Assembly: GCA_017433225.1 (NCBI GenBank)
Contig: JAFRHS010000008.1
Coordinates: 1 to 64,000, forward strand
DNA length: 64,000 nt
Direction: 5' to 3'
From: Clostridia bacterium
Lineage (GTDB): Bacteria; Bacillota; Clostridia; Oscillospirales; Acutalibacteraceae
A program made the translations under genes and the position numbers. The notes beneath the pieces were generated by a model. The model had not been told where the DNA came from. It did no database searches and saw nothing but the letters and a program-made list of their open reading frames with translations. Below are positions 8,746 to 16,784 of this stretch, piece by piece. The first letter of the stretch is position 1. Each line of letters begins with the position of its first letter.

Positions 8746-8869
8746 AGAGTTCTCCTTCCAAATCCATTATTCGCTGTCCATTATAAAATAAATTGCCTAA
8801 CTTTTCTACGTCCGTTACAATAGAATTGACGATTTCTTTCAGGAAATCTCTCACAGGAGGCACTTTTTT

Positions 8870-10060
8870 ATGAAAACCACAGGCATCGTAGCAGAATACA
8901 ATCCGTTCCACAACGGTCACAAAGCATTGGTCGACCGTTGCCGGGAGAACGGAGCCACCCATATCGTCGCGGCGATGAGCGGCAATTTCGTCCAGCGGGG
9001 CAGTGTTGCCATCATGGACAAACGCGCCCGGGCGGCGGCCGCCATCCGGGGCGGGGTCGATCTCGTCCTCGAACTGCCGGTGCCTTTCGCGGTCGCCACG
9101 GCAGAAGTCTTCGCCCGCGGCGGCGTCTCGGTCCTCGACGCGCTCGGGTGTGTCGATGCTCTCAGCTTCGGCGCAGAGTGCGAAGACCTCGCCCTGCTGA
9201 AAAAAGCGGCGGCGGCCGTCACCGACCCGAAGGTCGATGAACTCATCAAAACCGAGCTCTCCGGCGGCGTGAGCTATCCCACCGCCAGAGCCTATGCCGT
9301 CCGAAGCGTTTACGGCGCCGACATCGCCGATGTGCTGGAGGGCCCGAACAACATCCTGGCGGTCGAATATCTGAAGGAGCTCGAGCGCCGGGGGAGCGGG
9401 CTGGCCGTGGAACCGATGGAACGGGTCGGGTCCGGACACGACGGACTGACCGCCACCGACGAGTTCGCCAGCGCCTCCATGCTGCGCATCCTGCTCGAGC
9501 GGGGCGATGAACGGGCGTTCGATTTCATGCCCGCGACTACGGAGGTCGAGTTCAAACGGATGGTCGGCGTCGGCCGGGCGCCGGTCCGGGTCGAGGAGAG
9601 CGAACGGGCCATCCTGTCCCGCCTGCGGATGCTGACCGCGGAGGACATCCGGAAGGCGCCGGACGTCTCGGAAGGTCTGGAAAACCGGATCTACAACGCC
9701 ATCCAGAGCGCCACGTCGCTCGAGGAGCTCTACGATATCGTCAAGACGAAGCGGTATACGCATTCCCGCATCCGCCGCATCGTGACCGCTCTCTACCTCG
9801 GCATCCTGCCGGAGGACCGGGAGGAGGTCCCGTACCTGCGTGTCCTCGGGTTCAACGACCGCGGCCTCGAGATCCTGAAGGCGGCAAAGGAGACGGCTGC
9901 TCTGCCGATCATCACGAAACCCGCCGCCATTGCCGGACTCGATGAAAAAGCCCGGCACACCTTTGAACTGGAATGCCGGGCGACGAATCTCTATAACCTC
10001 GCGACGCCCCGGATCCTGCCGTGCGGGACCGAGTACTCCGACGAGATCGTCATGTTATAA
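8870..10060 (+). CDS. tmcAL: tRNA(Met) cytidine acetate ligase TmcAL
   Basis: A 396-residue protein of the YlbM/TmcAL family, which makes N4-acetylcytidine at the wobble position of elongator tRNA-Met directly from acetate and ATP. The nucleotidyltransferase-like motif EYNPFHNGH is at residues 9-17 and AAMSGNFVQRG follows near residue 37; length and both motifs fit the family. An AGGAGG site precedes the ATG. It is divergent from ackA across a 124-bp AT-rich interval that must hold both promoters, and it ends 4 bp from the stop of the convergent mtaB gene with no hairpin visible between them. Confidence 0.93.
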   Translation: MKTTGIVAEYNPFHNGHKALVDRCRENGATHIVAAMSGNFVQRGSVAIMDKRARAAAAIRGGVDLVLELPVPFAVATAEVFARGGVSVLDALGCVDALSFGAECEDLALLKKAAAAVTDPKVDELIKTELSGGVSYPTARAYAVRSVYGADIADVLEGPNNILAVEYLKELERRGSGLAVEPMERVGSGHDGLTATDEFASASMLRILLERGDERAFDFMPATTEVEFKRMVGVGRAPVRVEESERAILSRLRMLTAEDIRKAPDVSEGLENRIYNAIQSATSLEELYDIVKTKRYTHSRIRRIVTALYLGILPEDREEVPYLRVLGFNDRGLEILKAAKETAALPIITKPAAIAGLDEKARHTFELECRATNLYNLATPRILPCGTEYSDEIVML

Positions 10061-10064
10061 CGTT

Positions 10065-11378
10065 TTACTCTGACAGCAGGGTGCCGACACAGGCATCCTG
10101 CTCTTTTTCTGCCCCCGTGATGTGAACGGTGACCAGCTCGCCGTGAAGGTCACGGTCGGAGGGGAAGCGGACCGGGGTGTAATTCATGGTGTAGCCGGTG
10201 ACATGCCCGTCTTCGAAGGTCTCGCAGAGGACCTCGACCTCGCGTCCGATCTGGCGCTTAAGGAAATCCATCCGCAGTTCATCGCCCACCTCGATCATGC
10301 GGCGGCAGCGCTCTTTCTTGACTGCTTTGGCGATCTGCGGCCGGAGTTCCGCGGCGGGTGTCCCGGTGCGGGGCGAGTAGGGGAAGACGTGGATCTTCTC
10401 GAAGCCGATCTCCCGGGCAAAGGCCATGGACTCCTCGAAATCCTCCTCTGTCTCGGAGGGGAACCCCACCATGATGTCGGTCGTGATGGTGCCGTCCGGG
10501 AAGGTCTCCCGCAGACGGTCACAGAGGGCTTTGTAGGCCTTCGTGTCGTAGTTGCGGTACATCCGACGCAGCGTGTTGTCGGAACCGCTCTGGAGCGAGA
10601 TGTGGAACTGAGGGCAGAAGTTCGGGAACGACGCCATCTTTTCGATGGCTTCCGGTCCGATGTTGTCGAACTCGAGGGAGCCGATGCGGACCCGGTCGAA
10701 CCCCATGCTGCAGGCGAGTTCGATGGGGTCGGTGAAGTGCTTCCCGATGTCCGGGCCGTAGCAGCAGAAGTTGATGCCGACGAGGACGACTTCCCGGTAG
10801 CCGGCCGCTTGGATCCCGCGGAGCTCCGCCCCGAGGTCTTCGAGTGTGCGGGAACGGCTCCGCCCGCGGGCGGCAGGGATGATGCAGTAGGAACAGCGGC
10901 GGTTGCAGCCGTCCTGGACCTTGATGAACGCCCGGGTCCGGCCGAGGAACTCCTCGATGGGGACGTTCTGGAACGTCTCGTCCCGGTCGTGAGCGAGGAC
11001 GTCGAGGACTTTTTCCGGCACCTTTTCCTGCGCTTTTTCGGCGAAGAACCGGTTCACATATTCGATGATCTTTCCCTGGTCCCGGACCCCGGCGACGATG
11101 TCGGCTTCGTCGAGGGACGCCGCCTTGTCGGGGTAGGCCTGGACCATGCAGCCGCTGAGGACGACGCAGGCGTCGGGGGACATGCGGCGGAATCTCCGGA
11201 TGGCCTGTCGGGACTTCTGGTCCGCGACCGCTGTCACGGTGCAGGAGCTGATGACATAGACATCGGCGCCCTCCGGCGTTTCCGACAGAGTGAAGCCGGC
11301 GCGGCGAAACTGCTCCGCCAGCGATTCGGTGTCGTATTTGTTCACTTTGCAGCCGAGTGAATGGAGATAGACCTTCAT
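10065..11378 (-). CDS. mtaB: tRNA t6A37 methylthiotransferase MtaB
   Basis: A radical-SAM methylthiotransferase (437 residues) that converts t6A to ms2t6A at position 37 of ANN-reading tRNAs. Three domains are visible: an N-terminal UPF0004 domain with cluster cysteines in LGCKVNKYD, SSCTVT and LSGCMVQ; the radical-SAM core with C-x3-C-x2-C in GCNRRCSYCIIP; and a C-terminal TRAM-like domain that ends near VTVHITGA. The KVNKYD variant at the N-terminus favours MtaB over MiaB or RimO. It is monocistronic, as the flanking genes run the other way. Confidence 0.93.
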   Translation of the reverse strand: MKVYLHSLGCKVNKYDTESLAEQFRRAGFTLSETPEGADVYVISSCTVTAVADQKSRQAIRRFRRMSPDACVVLSGCMVQAYPDKAASLDEADIVAGVRDQGKIIEYVNRFFAEKAQEKVPEKVLDVLAHDRDETFQNVPIEEFLGRTRAFIKVQDGCNRRCSYCIIPAARGRSRSRTLEDLGAELRGIQAAGYREVVLVGINFCCYGPDIGKHFTDPIELACSMGFDRVRIGSLEFDNIGPEAIEKMASFPNFCPQFHISLQSGSDNTLRRMYRNYDTKAYKALCDRLRETFPDGTITTDIMVGFPSETEEDFEESMAFAREIGFEKIHVFPYSPRTGTPAAELRPQIAKAVKKERCRRMIEVGDELRMDFLKRQIGREVEVLCETFEDGHVTGYTMNYTPVRFPSDRDLHGELVTVHITGAEKEQDACVGTLLSE

Positions 11379-11413
11379 GTCCTCACCGCCTTTCCGGGTC
11401 TTTGAATCGCCTT

Positions 11414-11442
11414 ATTATAAGCGACTTCTATTATTTTATCAA
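11414..11442 (-). promoter_or_regulatory. Promoter of mtaB
   Basis: On the minus strand TTGATA (11437-11442), 17 bp, TATAAT (11414-11419); it sits about 35 bp upstream of the mtaB start. Confidence 0.75.
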
Positions 11443-11458
11443 TAACGTCTATTATAGT

Positions 11459-11488
11459 TTGACACGTCGCGCGGTAAAATGGTAGAAT
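11459..11488 (+). promoter_or_regulatory. Promoter of the lipase-like gene
   Basis: TTGACA (11459-11464), 18 bp, TAGAAT (11483-11488), ending 45 bp before the chosen start. It is back to back with the mtaB promoter. Confidence 0.75.
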
Positions 11489-11533
11489 TTCTAGTGAATA
11501 TTTATGCCAACAAGTACTCTGGAGGGAAATGAA

Positions 11534-12718
11534 ATGATCGATAAAAGAAGTTCCTATCCGGTCATCCTGGTCCCGGGCGTCCTGGGCTACGGAGACGACA
11601 ATAAATTGTCGAAAGTAGTGCCCTATTTCGGCACGATGTCCGCCAGCGTGGCCAAGACGGTCCGCAGCCTCGACATCGACTGCTTTACGGCTTCCTTTAC
11701 CCCGAACGCGGGCATCTGGGAGCGCACCTGTGAGCTCTATGCGCAGATCGCCGGCGGCACGGTCGACTACGGTGCTGCCTATTCCAAACGGTACGGCAGA
11801 CCCCGCTACGGAAAGACTTATGAAGGATTCGTCGGCGACTGGGGAACGACCAACGAATTCGGCAATTTCAAGAAAGTCACGCTCATCGCCCACGGCTTCG
11901 GCGCGCCCGTCGCCCGTATGCTCGCCTACCTGATGGCATTCGGCTCGAAAAAAGAACAGGCCGAAGGGGGAGACCTCTCTCCGCTGTTTGCCGGCGGCAA
12001 CGGCAAAGCGGTCCACGCGGTCGTCACCCTCGCCGGTAACAACGACGGCACGACCCTCATCCAGGCGCTGGAAGACAAGATGCCCGGCATCACCAAAAAG
12101 ATGGCAGGCCTCTGTTTCAAGATGAGCGAAGATTACTTCACGGAAGAAGACGTGGATGAGTACCTCCAGAAGTCCCGCACGAACCTCTTCTATGAGATGG
12201 GTCTCGACGGCATGGCGGACTTCAACAAGCGTCTTGAAACCAACCCCGACACCTATTACTTCGCATACTCGGCAGAAGCGACCCGTGACTACGGCCGCCT
12301 TCTCCCCGAGCGGAAGATCCGCAAATATGAAAACCCGTTCACGTCCAAGTCCTACCGGCGTGCTCAGGAGAACCGTCCCGAGCTCACGCTGCCGGATCTG
12401 AAACACGGCGGCCTCCCCGTGGCTCCCACCGCGGCGCTCATCGGTACGTACAAGAATTATCTTGCCGATGCTCCGCTGGCAACGCCGGTCCTGCATCCGA
12501 ACGACGGGTTCATCAATACCGACAATACTCTGGCCCCCTCCACCGAGGCCGTCCGGGCTTACCGCTCCGTGAACGACTGCTACCCCGGCGAGTGGTACCA
12601 GATGCCGATCTGGGAAGGCAACTCTCTCGGCTACCTCGGCGTGCTCCAGCGCCCCGACAAATACCGGGACTTCTACATCGACCTGATGAAGATCATCTGC
12701 AACCTGATCGAAGAATAA
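11534..12718 (+). CDS. Lipase-fold protein (family I.5 type) without the catalytic Ser and His
   Basis: A 394-residue alpha/beta-hydrolase resembling the thermophilic Bacillus/Geobacillus and staphylococcal triacylglycerol lipases: YPVILVPGVLGYG at the N-terminus, LIAHGFGAPVARML at the nucleophile elbow, LSPLFAGG, a NDGTTL strand and NDGFINTDN. The elbow, however, reads A-H-G-F-G, with Gly121 where these lipases have serine. The acid NDG (Asp324) is kept, but the position of the catalytic His (motif D-H-L-E-x-x-G) reads N-S-L-G-Y-L-G, with Ser364. No signal peptide is visible, although lipases of this family are secreted. It is likely a cytoplasmic non-hydrolytic relative. Start at ATG 11534 with TGGAGGG upstream; it has its own promoter and terminator. 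Confidence 0.75.
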   Translation: MIDKRSSYPVILVPGVLGYGDDNKLSKVVPYFGTMSASVAKTVRSLDIDCFTASFTPNAGIWERTCELYAQIAGGTVDYGAAYSKRYGRPRYGKTYEGFVGDWGTTNEFGNFKKVTLIAHGFGAPVARMLAYLMAFGSKKEQAEGGDLSPLFAGGNGKAVHAVVTLAGNNDGTTLIQALEDKMPGITKKMAGLCFKMSEDYFTEEDVDEYLQKSRTNLFYEMGLDGMADFNKRLETNPDTYYFAYSAEATRDYGRLLPERKIRKYENPFTSKSYRRAQENRPELTLPDLKHGGLPVAPTAALIGTYKNYLADAPLATPVLHPNDGFINTDNTLAPSTEAVRAYRSVNDCYPGEWYQMPIWEGNSLGYLGVLQRPDKYRDFYIDLMKIICNLIEE

Positions 12719-12731
12719 TTGCAAGAATTGT

Positions 12732-12766
12732 CGGGCGGACATCCTTCCGGATGCCCGCCCTTTCTC
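12732..12766 (+). terminator. Terminator of the lipase-like gene
   Basis: The stem GGGCGGACATCC/GGATGCCCGCCC (one mismatch, loop TTCC) is followed by TTTCTCTT. It directly precedes the promoter of the next gene. Confidence 0.75.
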
Positions 12767-12795
12767 TTGATAATCTTAGTATAATGTGATAAAAT
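12767..12795 (+). promoter_or_regulatory. Promoter of the citrate synthase gene
   Basis: TTGATA (12767-12772), 17 bp, TAAAAT (12790-12795); a second TATAAT lies inside the spacer at 12780-12785 but lacks a good -35. About 100 bp of leader follows before the start codon. Confidence 0.6.
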
Positions 12796-12894
12796 ATTAT
12801 TCCTGTCTTTGGGTAAATCGCCCAAGTCCTTGTTTATTATTTGCAAAAAATGACGTTCTGCTTTGCAGAAACCGATAGAAAGGAGTGGCTGCCA

Positions 12895-14262
12895 ATGGAT
12901 TTCGCAAGAGATTTTTCCACGATCCCGCCTCAGGTAGAGGAACTTGCGAAGCTGTCTGTGGAAAACAGTCAGATCGATCCGGCTCTCTATGCCAAATTCA
13001 ACGTCAAACGCGGTCTTCGTGACCGGGACGGCAAAGGTGTCCTGACCGGCCTTACGGAGATCTCCGAAGTCTGGGGCCACCAGGTCATCGACGGCGTCGA
13101 TACCGAAGTCGACGGCATCCTCCGCTACCGCGGATACAACGTGGAAGACCTCATCGAAGGATTCCCGAAAAACAACAACTTCTCTTTTGAGGAAGTCATT
13201 TACCTTCTGCTCTTCGGCGAGCTTCCCACGGAGGAACAGTTTGCCGAATTCAAGGAGCTTTTGGCGGGCTACCGGACGCTTCCCATCCACTTCGTCCGCG
13301 ACATCATCATGAAAGCGCCCAGCAAGGACATGATGAATACCCTGGCCCGCAGTGTCCTGACCCTTTATTCCTACGACCAGCATTCGGACGACGGCACCCC
13401 GGAGAACGTCCTGCGCCAGTGCCTTGAACTCATCGCACTGTTCCCGCAGCTGTCCATTTACGGATATCAGACCTACCGTTATTACCACGATGGAGACTCG
13501 TTCTTCATCCACCCGCCGCTCGAGGAATACTCCACGGCGGAGAACATCCTGCACATGTTGCGCATGGACAGCCAGTTCACACCGCTCGAAGCCAAGGTCC
13601 TCGACATGGCGCTCGTGCTGCATGCCGAGCACGGCGGAGGTAACAACTCGACCTTCACGACCCACGTCGTCACCTCGTCCGGCACCGACACCTACTCGTC
13701 CACCGCGGCATCCCTCGGCTCTCTGAAGGGCCCCCGCCACGGCGGCGCGAACATCAAGGTCGTCAAGCAGATGGACGAACTGAAGACCGTGGTCAAAGAC
13801 TGGAAAGACGACGACGAGATCGCCGCCTATCTGAACCGGCTTTTGAACCGCGACGCCTTCGACAGGGCAGGCCTCATCTACGGCCTCGGCCATGCCATCT
13901 ACACGAAGTCCGACCCGCGTGCCCGCATGCTGAAGCAGTTCGTCCGTGAGCTGTCTGCCGAAAAGGGCCGCACCGACGAGTTCGAACTCTATGAGCGCAT
14001 CGAACGCATCGGCCCCGGACTCATCACCGCAAAACGCAACACCCAGAAGAGCGTCTGCGCCAACGTCGACTTCTACAGCGGCTTTGCCTACAGCATGCTC
14101 GACCTTCCGCTGGAACTCTACACGCCCATCTTCGCCATCGCGAGGATCGCCGGCTGGAGCGCGCACCGGATGGAAGAGATCATCAACAAGGGCAAGATCA
14201 TCCGCCCGGCATACATGAACATCTGCCCGGCACGCGACTACAAGCCCTTCCAGGACCGCTGA
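12895..14262 (+). CDS. Citrate synthase
   Basis: A 455-residue citrate (Si)-synthase-fold enzyme that condenses oxaloacetate and acetyl-CoA; in an anaerobic Clostridium it most likely feeds 2-oxoglutarate and glutamate synthesis. The two catalytic histidines lie in KGPRHGGAN and in LGHAIYTKSDPR, and the catalytic Asp in NVDFYSGF; VLHAEHGGGNNSTF is also conserved. The ATG at 12895 has AAAGGAG upstream; an upstream TTG in frame has no such site. Whether 2-methylcitrate is a substrate cannot be judged. The gene stands alone between a terminator and a convergent gene. Confidence 0.93.
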   Translation: MDFARDFSTIPPQVEELAKLSVENSQIDPALYAKFNVKRGLRDRDGKGVLTGLTEISEVWGHQVIDGVDTEVDGILRYRGYNVEDLIEGFPKNNNFSFEEVIYLLLFGELPTEEQFAEFKELLAGYRTLPIHFVRDIIMKAPSKDMMNTLARSVLTLYSYDQHSDDGTPENVLRQCLELIALFPQLSIYGYQTYRYYHDGDSFFIHPPLEEYSTAENILHMLRMDSQFTPLEAKVLDMALVLHAEHGGGNNSTFTTHVVTSSGTDTYSSTAASLGSLKGPRHGGANIKVVKQMDELKTVVKDWKDDDEIAAYLNRLLNRDAFDRAGLIYGLGHAIYTKSDPRARMLKQFVRELSAEKGRTDEFELYERIERIGPGLITAKRNTQKSVCANVDFYSGFAYSMLDLPLELYTPIFAIARIAGWSAHRMEEIINKGKIIRPAYMNICPARDYKPFQDR

Positions 14263-14280
14263 ACCATACCGTGAACAGAA

Positions 14281-14313
14281 AAACCTCTCTGACATTCGTC
14301 AGAGAGGTTTTTT
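14281..14313. terminator. Bidirectional terminator
   Basis: AAACCTCTCTGAC and GTCAGAGAGGTTT form a perfect 13-bp stem with loop ATTC and a T-run on both strands, between the convergent citrate synthase and PASTA kinase genes. Confidence 0.95.
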
Positions 14314-14329
14314 GATTTCGTTCCGTCGG

Positions 14330-16150
14330 TCAGTTGTTTCCGCCGGTCAGGGTCCCGAAGAAGTCCGGGTCTTCGGAAGAAGGCTCGGTGATATCGGCCT
14401 CTGTGGTCGTCTCGGTCGGCAGGGTCTCTGGTTCATCCCATACCTGAAGGACAACGAGCGTGCCCTTTCTGTGCTGCGTGCCGGCGGACAGGGACGCGGA
14501 CTTGACGGTGCCGGAGATCTGAGAGCCGTCGTTCGCGATGTCGGAACGGCTGACCTTGAACCCGAGCGCGGTGAGCCGGGCGCTGGCGTCGTCATAGGTG
14601 CTGCCGGTGACTTCTGGCATGGTGATCTGTTCCGGACCCTTGGAGACCGTCAGCTCGATGTTCGCGCCTTCGTTCACTTTGGTGCCGGGGCTCAGGTCCT
14701 GCGCGATGATCTTGCCGGACGGCTCGTCGCTGTACTGCTCGACCTCGGTGAAGGTGAACGAGGAGTAGCGCGGCGAATGCTCGATGGCGGCATAGTACTT
14801 GCCGACGAGGTCCGGTACCTCCACGACTTTGACATCGGAGGACAGCGTGACCGTGGTCGTCTCGCCCGGGTCGACCGTGAAGTGGTCTTTCAGGACCGTG
14901 ACGTAGAGGATGCCGAAGAGGAGCGCCGCGATGAGCAGGACCACCATGATCGTGGTGAGGATGGTCTTGGCCGTGCCGCCGGTATGGTCTCTGCGGGGCC
15001 GGTCGTCCTCGTCCTCTTCCTCTTCATGGAGGTGGGTGCGGACATAGCCGTCGTTCAGCGCCTGCTGCTGCAGCGGGTTGAACTTGAGTTCCTGGGTGTC
15101 GTCCTTGTTGCCGATGGGGTGGGGCGCGTACATCTTCTGACGTTTCCGTGCCTTTTCCTCCTCCTCATATTCGGAGGCGAACTCGGCGACCTGAGACGCG
15201 GAGAGTTCTGCGCGGAAGCGGTCCATGTTCCGGGTCCGGTCTTCCGGCAGGACCTGGAGCGCGTTGACGAGCGCGCCGACCACATGGTTCGGCAGGGCGT
15301 CGGCGAACTTCGCCGGGATCATCATCTCGTCGTTCTCAAGGCGGACCATGGCGTCGATGGGCGCCCGTCCGATGAGGACACGGTACAGGACCGCGGCAAA
15401 GGAATAGATGTCGGTCCATGCGCCGGAGGCTGCCTGGACGCCCAGCTGTTCGACGGGGGTGTAACCCGGGAACACCTCGGTCGTGAGGCCGCCGTTGACC
15501 ATGCGGCATTCCGGAATGGAGAAGTCGGAGATGCGAACTTTATGGTCGGGATAGATGTAGAGGGTGGAGGGGGAGATGCCCCGGTGGATGATGCCGTTCT
15601 GATGGAGCGTTGCCAGCGTGGACAGGACGGGCATGAACAGGACCCGGGCCTCTTTCCAGGGCAGGTAACCCTCCTTGGCGGCCAGCAGATAGTCCCGGAG
15701 GGACTGGGCGCCTTCGACATATTCGCTGACGGCATAAGCCGTGTTGTTCTCTTCGAAGATGTCCACCACGGAGATGAGGGCGGACAGACCGTTCATCTTC
15801 TGGAGTTTTCCCCAGAGTTCGAGGAACGAGCTGAGCAGACTGTAGTAGGTCTCCTGTGAACCTTCCCGTACGAGGAGGGCGGAGGAGTCCGAGCTTCTGC
15901 GGACCATGGTGTCCGGCAGGAACTCCCGGATGGTGACCGGTGTTTTCGTCTGCGTGTCGTATCCCATGTAGGTGGTGCCGTCGCCGTTGGACTCCGTGAC
16001 AGCGCCTACGAGATAGTGGCCGCCGACGATGGTCCTCATGGGGAGGAACGGGGGCAGCTGCAGAGAGTCATTGTGGAAATGGCAGTGCGGACACTGTTCC
16101 GACGAGCCCTTTTCCTTCATGCAGTTCATGCAAAGATTCTCGTATGACAT
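14330..16150 (-). CDS. PASTA-domain Ser/Thr protein kinase homologue with a degenerate active site
   Basis: A 606-residue membrane protein. Domains in order: zinc ribbon (C7, C10, C20, C23), kinase-like domain (about 43-300), acidic/basic linker, one transmembrane helix (about 405-430), two extracellular PASTA domains (about 450-580) and a Thr/Glu-rich tail. The fold is clear, but catalytic residues are missing: the VAIK lysine is Arg75 (PVTIREF), the HRD motif reads HRG (Gly191), the Asn of the catalytic loop is Thr196, the glycine loop is poor (TESNGDG), and DFG reads DFS. It is therefore probably a pseudokinase that senses muropeptides or envelope state and scaffolds partners. The start is ATG 16148-16150 after AAAGGAGCG. 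IreB, a known target of PASTA kinases, is encoded at 55 kb. Confidence 0.85.
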   Translation of the reverse strand: MSYENLCMNCMKEKGSSEQCPHCHFHNDSLQLPPFLPMRTIVGGHYLVGAVTESNGDGTTYMGYDTQTKTPVTIREFLPDTMVRRSSDSSALLVREGSQETYYSLLSSFLELWGKLQKMNGLSALISVVDIFEENNTAYAVSEYVEGAQSLRDYLLAAKEGYLPWKEARVLFMPVLSTLATLHQNGIIHRGISPSTLYIYPDHKVRISDFSIPECRMVNGGLTTEVFPGYTPVEQLGVQAASGAWTDIYSFAAVLYRVLIGRAPIDAMVRLENDEMMIPAKFADALPNHVVGALVNALQVLPEDRTRNMDRFRAELSASQVAEFASEYEEEEKARKRQKMYAPHPIGNKDDTQELKFNPLQQQALNDGYVRTHLHEEEEDEDDRPRRDHTGGTAKTILTTIMVVLLIAALLFGILYVTVLKDHFTVDPGETTTVTLSSDVKVVEVPDLVGKYYAAIEHSPRYSSFTFTEVEQYSDEPSGKIIAQDLSPGTKVNEGANIELTVSKGPEQITMPEVTGSTYDDASARLTALGFKVSRSDIANDGSQISGTVKSASLSAGTQHRKGTLVVLQVWDEPETLPTETTTEADITEPSSEDPDFFGTLTGGNN

Positions 16151-16261
16151 GGAAGCGCTCCTTTCATACAAACGTAAAATACCAGTATCATTCTAATATA
16201 AAAGGGGATAGAAAGCCAATTACAAATGGTTTCAGTTCCATTACAGGGCCTTTTTGGCGAT

Positions 16262-16283
16262 TTGTGTCCGTAAAAAAGGACAC
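16262..16283. promoter_or_regulatory. Inverted repeat in the divergent intergenic region
   Basis: TGTGTCC, an 8-nt spacer and GGACACA form a perfect 7-bp inverted repeat between the PASTA protein gene and the small membrane protein gene. No T-run follows, so it may be an operator instead of a terminator; this is a guess. Confidence 0.3.
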
Positions 16284-16308
16284 ATCGAAAAAATTTAGAA
16301 CAAGAGTG

Positions 16309-16336
16309 TTGACTTTGTTCGGTTGGCGTGTATAAT
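16309..16336 (+). promoter_or_regulatory. Strong promoter of the 96-residue membrane protein gene
   Basis: TTGACT (16309-16314), 16 bp, TATAAT (16331-16336), about 60 bp before the start codon: the closest match to the sigma-A consensus in the window. Confidence 0.8.
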
Positions 16337-16395
16337 TGACTTGTAACGAAAAACAAATGTTCGAATCCTGTTCGGCTTTATTGGAGGTATATCAC

Positions 16396-16686
16396 ATGTT
16401 CGCTCTGAAAACCATCCTCGAATTCACCGCCATCGTCCTTCTCCTCATCGGATGGCTCAACGAAGACAAAGTCGTCGACTTTGAGCGCGCTCTCTGGGAA
16501 CAGATGAAAGCACGCTTCGCTCCCAAAAGCGAGACCGCTGCCGCCCACTCCGCCACTTACTACGCTTCCCGCGCAGCAGAACAGCGTGCATGGGACGAGC
16601 GGGAGCGCATCGCCAGAAGTGCCGAGTACGCACGGAACCATGCCGTTCTCCGAAACGGGAACGAAGAGCCCAAGCGTGTAGCCTGA
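16396..16686 (+). CDS. Small single-pass membrane protein, unknown function
   Basis: A 96-residue protein I cannot name. Residues 2-20 form a hydrophobic helix (FALKTILEFTAIVLLLIGW), followed by an acidic turn (NEDKVVDFE) and a charged, probably helical cytoplasmic or surface tail rich in Ala, Arg and Glu. The start is ATG 16396, with TTGGAGGT upstream. A near-consensus promoter and its own terminator imply strong, independent expression. Short proteins with this kind of N-terminus seem familiar from related Clostridia, but that is memory, not a search. Confidence 0.7.
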   Translation: MFALKTILEFTAIVLLLIGWLNEDKVVDFERALWEQMKARFAPKSETAAAHSATYYASRAAEQRAWDERERIARSAEYARNHAVLRNGNEEPKRVA

Positions 16687-16740
16687 GTCGCCCATTTCTC
16701 AGGTTTACATACATAGCAGGTAGAGTCTGCCTTATACAAC

Positions 16741-16772
16741 AAAACGGTGTGCCCTCCGGACACACCGTTTTT
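16741..16772. terminator. Bidirectional terminator
   Basis: AAAACGGTGTG and CACACCGTTTT (perfect 11 bp) with a 9-nt loop, then TTGTTTTG; shared by the small membrane protein gene and the convergent YebC-family gene. Confidence 0.9.
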
Positions 16773-16784
16773 GTTTTGTCTCGA

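Noticed and set aside
16362..16380. LexA-box-like sequence CGAATCCTGTTCG before the small membrane protein gene
   Set aside because: Spacing is one base short of the Gram-positive LexA consensus and one half-site is incomplete; similar GTTC repeats nearby make a chance match likely.
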